Origin: Planctomycetaceae bacterium | Lineage (GTDB): Bacteria > Planctomycetota > Planctomycetia > Pirellulales > Pirellulaceae | DNA length: 64,000 nucleotides | Direction of reading: 5' to 3' | Assembly: GCA_024642205.1 (NCBI GenBank) | Contig: JAHEBQ010000006.1 | Location: 74,283 to 138,282 of the forward strand | Shown here: positions 57,671 through 64,000 of the stretch, piece by piece | Layout of the letters: every line of letters begins with the position of its first letter | Numbering within the stretch: position 1 is the stretch's first letter | The notes under the pieces: model-generated | The model's database searches: none | What the model saw: only the letters and a program-made list of their open reading frames with translations | What the model was told of the DNA's origin: nothing | Made by a program: the position numbers and the translations under genes

Positions 57671-58618
57671 ATGGATACAAGTATTTTCAGTGGCTGCATC
57701 CCCGCTCTGATGACTCCCTGCAACGCCGATCGATCACCCGATTTTGACGGGCTGGTCAAAAAGGGAAAGCAGATGATGGATGCCGGTATGAACGGCGTCG
57801 TTTATTGCGGCTCGATGGGCGACTGGCCATTGTTGACCGATGACCAAAGGAAACAAGGCGTCGCACGACTGTCGGAGGCAGGCATTCCGGTCGTGGTGGG
57901 AACGGGTGCAATCAATACGCGCTCGGCCGTCGATCACACCGCCCATGCGGCTTCCGTTGGTGCCAAAGGATTGATGGTCATCCCCCGTGTCCTGTCCCGC
58001 GGTACGTCGCCGACGGCGCAGCGACATCATTTCGCGGCGATCCTGGGAGCGGCTCCGGGGGTTCCCGCGGTAATTTACAACAGTCCCTACTACGGCTTCG
58101 AAACCAAAGCGGATTTGTTTTTTGACTTGCGCCGCGAGTTTCCCAATCTCGTTGGTTTCAAAGAATTCGGCGGCGGACCTTCGCTCAGCTATGCGGCGGA
58201 GCATATCACAGGAGCTGATGATGCTTTAGCGCTAATGGTTGGTGTCGATACTCAGGTCTTTCATGGCTACGTCAATTGTGGTGCCGTCGGAGCGATCACC
58301 GGGATCGGCAATGCGATCCCGGAAGTCGTATTACAATTCGTCAAACTCTGCGAACTGGCGGCGACCGGCGACGTCGAGGCCCGGCGATTGGCCAGTGAAC
58401 TCAACGACGCATTGTTCGTTTTGTCTACGTATGACGAAGGCCCGGATCTCGTGTTGTTCTATAAATACCTGCTGGTCCTCAATGGCGAAGCAGAATACGA
58501 GCTGCATTTTAACGAATCCGATGGCTTGAGCCCGAGCCAAAAGAACTTTGTTCAATCGCAATATACGTTGTTCAAGAATTGGTGGGCGAACTGGCCGGGC
58601 CAGGACTACATTGGCTGA
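57671..58618 (+). CDS. DapA-family enzyme, probable pyrroline-4-hydroxy-2-carboxylate deaminase
   Basis: A TIM-barrel of the dihydrodipicolinate synthase family. The Schiff-base lysine is in LVGFKEFGGG, and a Tyr lies in YNSPYYGF. ATG 57671 gives 315 residues. The family includes many lyases; the assignment to hydroxyproline breakdown rests on neighbours: a 4-hydroxyproline-type epimerase, a D-hydroxyproline-type oxidase and a semialdehyde dehydrogenase. In that pathway it would turn pyrroline-4-hydroxy-2-carboxylate into alpha-ketoglutarate semialdehyde and ammonia. N-acetylneuraminate lyase or other DapA homologues are alternatives. Confidence 0.72.
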   Translation: MDTSIFSGCIPALMTPCNADRSPDFDGLVKKGKQMMDAGMNGVVYCGSMGDWPLLTDDQRKQGVARLSEAGIPVVVGTGAINTRSAVDHTAHAASVGAKGLMVIPRVLSRGTSPTAQRHHFAAILGAAPGVPAVIYNSPYYGFETKADLFFDLRREFPNLVGFKEFGGGPSLSYAAEHITGADDALALMVGVDTQVFHGYVNCGAVGAITGIGNAIPEVVLQFVKLCELAATGDVEARRLASELNDALFVLSTYDEGPDLVLFYKYLLVLNGEAEYELHFNESDGLSPSQKNFVQSQYTLFKNWWANWPGQDYIG

Positions 58619-58701
58619 TCGTTGCGCATTGGGCTGGTATTCAAGCTTGGACCGTTCAATTTCCGCTCGCAAACCGTCGAACAACCGTCAGGCCTGGCGT
58701 T

Positions 58702-60291
58702 CTAGGTTGCTACCGGTTCAACAACATCGGCCTGCGTCCATTGGCCATCGATCAGGCGCCAAACATTGCCAGGGTTTGGGTCTTGCAGAATATCCGGCAA
58801 TCGATGCGGGCGAACATGGTCAAAACACTGGAGCATCGTGAACCGGGTTATTGAACCGGGGATTCCAACGGCGGTGAAGCCAGGATGGCCTGTCGCCGGG
58901 TAGGGTCCGCCGTGGTTCATTGCGGCTGAGACGGCAACGCCGGTTGGCATCTGGTCGTTCAGCAATCGGCCAACGCGTTGACGAAGGTGGGGAACGACCA
59001 ACTCATAGTGACGATCGTCGCTGCCATCGGTTGCCGAATAGATGCAGCCCGTCAGGTTGCCTTCCAGTTTCGCAAGGATCTCTGCGATTTGTTCGGTGGA
59101 ATTGGCGACGACGATCAAAGTAGATCCTCCAAAGGCTTCGGTTTGAAGTGCTTCCGCATTGACCAGAAATCTGTCGCCCGTGACTTTGAGGACCGTGTTG
59201 GCGTAACTGTACCCCTCGCCGCCGCCCACTTCGCCGCCGCAGACTGGTTCTGCGCCCGCCGACTGAAGCGTTTTAACCGCGGACGCCAATCCGTTCTGTC
59301 CTGACTTGGAGAGCAAAGTACCCACGGGAGCCTGACTGAATTTGGCCGCCACGGTTTCCACAAACTGCTGACCGGCGGCATCACCTTGGACAATCACCAT
59401 CCCGGGATTGGTACAAAACTGACCGGAACCCATCAAGCAACTTCCCGTCAACTCGTCTGCGATCGCCTCCGAGCGTTCGATCAGGGCACCGGGAAGCACG
59501 ACAACCGGGTTAACGGACGAAAGTTCAAGGTAGATCGGCTTGCCAACCGAATCCGCTGCCGTTTTCAGAACCAGGCCGGCGTGCCGACTTCCGGTGTATC
59601 CAATCGCGGCCAGCCGGGGATCACGAGCCAGTTTCTCCCCATCGGAATGGGCGATTCGGTAAAGTAACTGAACCGTCCCGGGCGGCAGGCCCGTTTCGTC
59701 GATGGCGAATTTGGCTTCCTCGGCCAGCAGTCGCGTGGTGCCGGGGTGCATGGAGTTGGCCTTTGCGATTACCGGGTTACCTGCTGCCAGCGCCGTGGCA
59801 AAATCACCCCCCGAAATACTTCCAAATGCCAGTGGAAAATTGTTTGGACCAAATACGGCAACCGGTCCAATCGACGCATAACAGGACCGAATGTTGGTCG
59901 CCGAATCGATGATCGGCAGGCACCAACTGGCGGTCCGGGCGGCTGCGGCGGCAAGTCGAAGTTGCCCGGTCGTGCGACCCAGTTCGCCGACCAATCGCGT
60001 GTCCGCCGGCAGCGCGGTTTCCCGGGCTGCCAAAGCGCGAATTTCGTCGCCGCGAGACTCGATTCGATCGGCATAAGCTTCAAGAAAAACCGCGATATCC
60101 TCGCGGGGGACCGAACGCAGCTGATCATAAGCCGTTGCGGCCGCATCCAGCGCAGCTTCACATTCTGCCCAGCTGCTGACCGGATAGTCCTCCGGGATCG
60201 GTGCCGCGGCACGAGGATCGTCCGCCTGGAATGTTCCTGTTGAATTCGAGTCTCGCCATTGTCCTGCGATCAATACTTGATGGGTGGTCAT
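58702..60291 (-). CDS. Aldehyde dehydrogenase, probable alpha-ketoglutarate semialdehyde type
   Basis: 529 residues, NAD(P)-dependent. The catalytic Cys is in GSGQFCTNPGMV and the general base Glu in LELSSVNPVV; the glycine-rich loop reads IGYTGSR. The length and N-terminus (AGQWRDSNSTGTFQADDP) match the alpha-ketoglutarate semialdehyde dehydrogenase type used for hydroxyproline, arabinose or glucarate catabolism. The flanking genes favour hydroxyproline. It lies on the minus strand, divergent from the epimerase and opposite the deaminase. Confidence 0.82.
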   Translation of the reverse strand: MTTHQVLIAGQWRDSNSTGTFQADDPRAAAPIPEDYPVSSWAECEAALDAAATAYDQLRSVPREDIAVFLEAYADRIESRGDEIRALAARETALPADTRLVGELGRTTGQLRLAAAAARTASWCLPIIDSATNIRSCYASIGPVAVFGPNNFPLAFGSISGGDFATALAAGNPVIAKANSMHPGTTRLLAEEAKFAIDETGLPPGTVQLLYRIAHSDGEKLARDPRLAAIGYTGSRHAGLVLKTAADSVGKPIYLELSSVNPVVVLPGALIERSEAIADELTGSCLMGSGQFCTNPGMVIVQGDAAGQQFVETVAAKFSQAPVGTLLSKSGQNGLASAVKTLQSAGAEPVCGGEVGGGEGYSYANTVLKVTGDRFLVNAEALQTEAFGGSTLIVVANSTEQIAEILAKLEGNLTGCIYSATDGSDDRHYELVVPHLRQRVGRLLNDQMPTGVAVSAAMNHGGPYPATGHPGFTAVGIPGSITRFTMLQCFDHVRPHRLPDILQDPNPGNVWRLIDGQWTQADVVEPVAT

Positions 60292-60500
60292 GGTTGGTCC
60301 CAGTCTTGTTTTGGATTTTTTTGGAAGGGTGATAAGTGTCGGATTTCAGTTCCTCCGCGAAAGAGCGCTGTTTCGCAAAACGAAATGCCACCTTCGCTCG
60401 TCTCGCCGCAACTTGTTGCGGTGAATAGAATAAATTAACATCCCACGTCCACCACCGAAACCAGCAACCCTGTTTCAATCCAGGTTATCCTGATTCTGAC

Positions 60501-61445
60501 ATGCAGAAACGAATCAAAGTCATCGATTCACATACCGGCGGCGAGCCTACGCGGATTATCGTTGACGGTGGGCCCGACCTGGGCGACGGTCCGTTACGGG
60601 AACGGGTTTCCGTTTTTCGTGAACGATTCGACGAAATTCGAAGCGCCGTGATCAATGAACCACGAGGATCAGACGTGCTGGTCGGCGGTCTGTTGTGTCG
60701 GCCGACAGAATCGAAATTTGCTACCGGTATCATTTTTTTTAACAACGGTGGTTACCTCGGGATGTGCGGTCATGGAACGATTGGCTTGATGGTCACCCTC
60801 AAACATCTTGGCAAAATTCAAAACGGCTCGTACCTGATTGAGACACCCGTCGGCCCGGTAAGCGCGACGCTCGATAACGATGGTGGTGTTGCCGTTGAAA
60901 ATGTGCCCAGTTATCGGCTTCATCAGGACGTTTCGGTCGACGTTCCCGGTTACGGGACGGTCGTCGGCGATGTGGCCTGGGGTGGGAACTGGTTCTTTTT
61001 GGTGAAGAATTCAGAAGAAGAATTAACTGTCAAGAACACCGAACATCTGACCAGCGTGACCAGGCGAATTCGAGAAGCGCTGGAAATAAACGGAATTGCT
61101 GGGACGGAAGGTCCGATAGATCACATCGAGCTTTTTTCCAGGCCACTGGATTCAAGTAATGACAGTCGCAATTTCGTGTTGTGTCCCGGAGGCGCCTATG
61201 ACCGTTCTCCGTGCGGCACGGGGACGAGTGCTAAACTTGCCTGCCTTGCCGCTGACGGTTGGTTGGCGCCGGGTGAGACTTGGCGGCAAGAAGGTATCCT
61301 CGGTAGCGTGTTTGCCTGCTCCTATCAAACCCAAACCGGTTCCCAGGCTATCATCCCGACAATCCGCGGTTCCGCATATATTTGTAGTGAGTCGGATTTA
61401 ATTCTGAACGAAGATGACCCTTTTTGCATGGGAATCCGCCAGTGA
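60501..61445 (+). CDS. 4-hydroxyproline epimerase (proline racemase family)
   Basis: Converts trans-4-hydroxy-L-proline to cis-4-hydroxy-D-proline. Both catalytic cysteines are present: MCGHGTIG and SPCGTGTSAK. Two cysteines mark racemases and epimerases, whereas dehydratases of this family carry Ser or Thr at one site. The start RIKVIDSHTGGEPTRI is typical. The stop overlaps the next start by four bases (GTGA). Confidence 0.87.
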   Translation: MQKRIKVIDSHTGGEPTRIIVDGGPDLGDGPLRERVSVFRERFDEIRSAVINEPRGSDVLVGGLLCRPTESKFATGIIFFNNGGYLGMCGHGTIGLMVTLKHLGKIQNGSYLIETPVGPVSATLDNDGGVAVENVPSYRLHQDVSVDVPGYGTVVGDVAWGGNWFFLVKNSEEELTVKNTEHLTSVTRRIREALEINGIAGTEGPIDHIELFSRPLDSSNDSRNFVLCPGGAYDRSPCGTGTSAKLACLAADGWLAPGETWRQEGILGSVFACSYQTQTGSQAIIPTIRGSAYICSESDLILNEDDPFCMGIRQ

Positions 61446-62701
61446 ATATTGGACAGGGCAATCGAGTGATTGTGATCGGCGGCGGTATCATTGGAGCCAT
61501 GTGTGCCTGGAATCTGCTCAAAGCAGGTTGCCAGGTCTCCATCGTGGACCGAGAGAAATTCGGAGCAGCCTGTTCGCACGGCAACTGTGGATACGTTTCT
61601 CCCAGCCATGTGTTTCCGCTTTGTCAGCCCGGTGCGATCTTAAAGACCATCAAAGCCATGCTCAAGCAAAACTCGCCTTTTTCGGTGCGTCCGCGATTTG
61701 AGTTGAGTTTTGCCAGCTGGTTCTGGAACTTTGCCCTGAAATGCAACCACGCCGACATGTTGGCGACGGGTGCTGGTCGGCACGCGATGCTGCAGTCTTC
61801 AAAACGGCTCTACCAACAGCTGATTGCCGACGAGAAAATCGACTGCGAATGGCAAGAACGCGGAATTCTGTTTGTCTTCGACGATGAAAAATCGTTTTCT
61901 GCGTATGGCAAAACAGATTCATTGCTGCGCGAGCAATTCGGTGTCGCAGCCACCCCCTACGATGGTCGGCAATTGGTCGAACTGGAGCCGGCGATCAAAT
62001 CTGGTTTCGGTGGTGCCTGGCATTATGAAGGTGATTGTCATCTGCGTCCTGACAAATTGCTTTCCCAGCTCCGGGAAAAAATGGAACAACGGGGTGTTCA
62101 GGTAATTGAGGACTTTCCCGTCCAGCAATTCGTTCGCGAAAACGGCAACGCGAAAGCGGTCCTGGGTAATGGTCAGTCGTTGGAGGCGGATCATTTTGTC
62201 GTTGCCACGGGCGCGATGACCCCGTTCTTGAATCAACACCTGGGCGTCAACGTCCCGATTGAACCGGGCAAGGGTTATTCCATCACGATGCCCAAACCCG
62301 CCAGAATGCCACGCATTCCGATCATATTTGAAGATAGCCATGTGGCGATCACGCCGATGCTTTCCAAGTACCGTATTGGATCGACAATGGAGTTTGCGGG
62401 GTACGATACGTCGATTAATCCGCGGCGGTTAGCGCTGTTGAGAACGGCCGCGGCAAAATACCTCCACGATCCATTTTGCGAACCCGTGGAAGAAGAGTGG
62501 TTCGGCTGGCGACCGATGACATGGGATGGCAAACCCGTGATCGATCGAAGTCCCGCGATGAAAAACGTCTGGATTGCGGCCGGGCACAACATGTTGGGAT
62601 TGAGCATGGCCGCGGGAACCGGTCGTTTGGTCAAAGAACTGATGCTGGGTGAACAACCGCATATTGATCCGACGCATTTTTCCGTCGCCCGGTTTCAATG
62701 A
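61442..62701 (+). CDS. FAD-dependent D-hydroxyproline/D-amino-acid oxidoreductase
   Basis: DadA/GlyOx-type flavoprotein. The FAD site is VIVIGGGIIGAMCAW, and the C-terminal WFGWRPMTWDGKPVID and AAGHNMLGLSMAAGTG blocks are typical of D-amino-acid oxidases and dehydrogenases. The likely substrate is cis-4-hydroxy-D-proline made by the upstream epimerase. GTG 61442 overlaps the epimerase stop, and the stop overlaps the next start (ATGA). The 419-residue length is normal. Confidence 0.85.
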   Translation: MNIGQGNRVIVIGGGIIGAMCAWNLLKAGCQVSIVDREKFGAACSHGNCGYVSPSHVFPLCQPGAILKTIKAMLKQNSPFSVRPRFELSFASWFWNFALKCNHADMLATGAGRHAMLQSSKRLYQQLIADEKIDCEWQERGILFVFDDEKSFSAYGKTDSLLREQFGVAATPYDGRQLVELEPAIKSGFGGAWHYEGDCHLRPDKLLSQLREKMEQRGVQVIEDFPVQQFVRENGNAKAVLGNGQSLEADHFVVATGAMTPFLNQHLGVNVPIEPGKGYSITMPKPARMPRIPIIFEDSHVAITPMLSKYRIGSTMEFAGYDTSINPRRLALLRTAAAKYLHDPFCEPVEEEWFGWRPMTWDGKPVIDRSPAMKNVWIAAGHNMLGLSMAAGTGRLVKELMLGEQPHIDPTHFSVARFQ

Positions 62702-64000
62702 AACTCCTGCAGAAGACGCTCGTGATCATCGGCGGAGGAATCGCGGGGCTCGCGGCTGCCTGTCGAGCCCAAACACGATTGCCGGATGTCAACCTTGTCC
62801 TGCTTGAATCAAGTGACCAATTGGGTGGTGTATTGCAAACCGAAACGGTCGACGGTTATGTGATTGAAAAGAGCGCCGACATGTTCACCACCGATCCGCC
62901 TGCAGCGATGGAGCTTTGCCAGCAACTGGGCACGACCGGCTCTCTGATCCAGACGAATCCAACTCGAGATCGGGCATATGTCGCGACGGCCGATTCGTTC
63001 CATCCCGTGCCGCGGGGACTCTCGTTGTTGTTGCCCGGCAACCTTGAGACGGTCATGAACTCGCCGTTGCTCGATTCGGCGGCCCGGCTGCGATTCGCCG
63101 CGGAACGTAACATCCCGCCCAGCCGTTTGGAAACGGATGAAAGCCTGGAAGCGTTCGCCGTTCGACGGTTTGGCCAGTCGGCCTTCGACCGGATGATTCA
63201 GCCCCTGGTCGGTGGAATCTATACCGCGGATCCGAAACGGCTGAGCATGCAGGCGACCATGGCCCGATTTGTCAAAATGGAAAAGAAGTACGGTAGCTTG
63301 ATTCGTGCCGCCCAGTCTATCCAACCCCAGGCAATCGAAAGCGAAGCCAGCGGAGCCCGTTACGGCATGTTTCGGGCACCTGAAAACGGCCTCGGCCAAC
63401 TCGTTTCCTGGTTGCAACAAGCCTTGACCGGAGTCCAAATTCGAACAGGTTGTTCGGTTCATTCAGTTTCCCGGGTCGGCAAGCGATGGGTGGTCGAAAC
63501 GCAGGGTTCGAATGCGGAAAGAGAATCGATCAATGCCGATGGGGTCGTGCTGGCGACACCAGCGAAAGTCAGCGGCAATTTGCTTCAATCAGTTGATCAG
63601 GACCTGAAACAAAAACTCAAGTCCATCGGCACGGCCAGCTCTGCAGTCGTTGTCATGGGAATCGACAAAACTCAAACCGAGATAGCGTTCGCTGGCTACG
63701 GTGTTGTCGTTCCGTCCATGTTGAATCGAAAAGTCATCGCGACCAGTTTCTCCAGTAACAAGTTTGCAGGGCGCGCACCGGAGGGGAAGTTGCTGGTTCG
63801 TTGTTTTATGGGAGGCGCTCTCCAGGGTGAATTGGTTGACCTCGATGACGAACAACTGGTCCAGATCGCTTCCGCGGAGTTGGCGGTGATCCTCGGATTC
63901 CGTGGAGATCCGGAACTGAGCCGCGTTTTTCGTTGGCGGAACTGTATGCCGCAATACCATCTGGGTCACCTCGATCTGGTTGCGGAAATCGAAAGGATGG
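62698..64000 (+). CDS. hemY: HemY-type protoporphyrinogen/coproporphyrinogen oxidase (partial)
   Basis: FAD-dependent enzyme that oxidises porphyrinogen late in haem synthesis. VIIGGGIAGLAAACRA is the FAD motif, and the family blocks ESSDQLGGVLQTE, IEKSADMFTT, MIQPLVGGIYTADPKRLSMQ and FRAPENGLGQLVSWL follow. About 434 residues are present and the frame is open at the right edge, so the last 30 or so residues are missing. The ATG overlaps the oxidase stop by four bases. Confidence 0.88.
   Translation, partial: MKLLQKTLVIIGGGIAGLAAACRAQTRLPDVNLVLLESSDQLGGVLQTETVDGYVIEKSADMFTTDPPAAMELCQQLGTTGSLIQTNPTRDRAYVATADSFHPVPRGLSLLLPGNLETVMNSPLLDSAARLRFAAERNIPPSRLETDESLEAFAVRRFGQSAFDRMIQPLVGGIYTADPKRLSMQATMARFVKMEKKYGSLIRAAQSIQPQAIESEASGARYGMFRAPENGLGQLVSWLQQALTGVQIRTGCSVHSVSRVGKRWVVETQGSNAERESINADGVVLATPAKVSGNLLQSVDQDLKQKLKSIGTASSAVVVMGIDKTQTEIAFAGYGVVVPSMLNRKVIATSFSSNKFAGRAPEGKLLVRCFMGGALQGELVDLDDEQLVQIASAELAVILGFRGDPELSRVFRWRNCMPQYHLGHLDLVAEIERM

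Noticed and set aside
1-64000. CRISPR arrays, insertion sequences, prophage and restriction systems
   Set aside because: None was seen. No regular spaced repeats, transposase or integrase motifs occur. The single HNH gene has no phage context.

Overview
The window reads as a stretch of chromosome from a planctomycete, most likely of the Pirellulaceae type. The evidence is indirect but consistent. There are many secreted or lipid-anchored proteins without close function, NIPSNAP, PQQ-propeller and SGNH-esterase proteins, futalosine-route menaquinone genes, a homodimeric archaeal/eukaryal-type glycyl-tRNA synthetase, and short runs of genes on alternating strands. No integrase, transposase, phage gene or CRISPR array was seen. 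Most genes are chromosomal housekeeping genes mixed with lineage-specific unknowns.

Layout. 1-6440: the tail of a zinc-ribbon protein, a Wzz-type chain-length protein with a very long tail, a WcaJ-type glycosyl-phosphate transferase and a ketosynthase homologue that has lost key catalytic residues. 6638-9669: a divergent pair, a secretin-like exported protein and a membrane-anchored von Willebrand A protein. 10064-16457: a very strong 29-bp hairpin, then an orphan MalK/UgpC-type ATPase overlapping nusA, then infB and rbfA. 16595-21463: a degenerate HhH-GPD glycosylase-like protein with a histone-H1-like tail, a YebC regulator, glycyl-tRNA synthetase and a ComB-like phosphatase.

21656-25446 holds a quinone block (MenG/UbiE, UbiX-like, UbiA-like, MqnE), which points to menaquinone made through futalosine. 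25537-33745 is a replication/repair block on the minus strand (priA, a sensor kinase with a CXXCH haem motif, rnhA, recG), with nadD diverging from priA. 33897-41147 contains two small conserved unknowns, a soluble histidine kinase, mutM, trpB-trpA, an unknown protein and an ABC-2-type ATPase. 41359-46021 has a 955-residue lipoprotein, folD and a START-like protein. A tRNA-His gene sits directly before an HNH nuclease gene.

47620-55185 carries exported proteins: a PQQ-type propeller, a two-module trypsin/PDZ protease, a NIPSNAP protein and a fused esterase/SGNH hydrolase, with a lone receiver-domain protein among them. 56162-64000 has a TauE-type transporter, a membrane protein, and what looks like a full trans-4-hydroxy-L-proline catabolic set: epimerase, D-hydroxyproline oxidase, deaminase and alpha-ketoglutarate semialdehyde dehydrogenase. 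It is translationally coupled at its end to a HemY-type porphyrinogen oxidase that runs off the window.

The points most worth a second look are the hairpin at 10064-10135, the Cys-to-Ser/His-to-Asn ketosynthase, the HhH-GPD protein with a histone-like tail, the haem-motif sensor kinase, and the overlap of a haem gene with an amino-acid catabolic operon. All functions come from reading motifs by eye; no database search was run.
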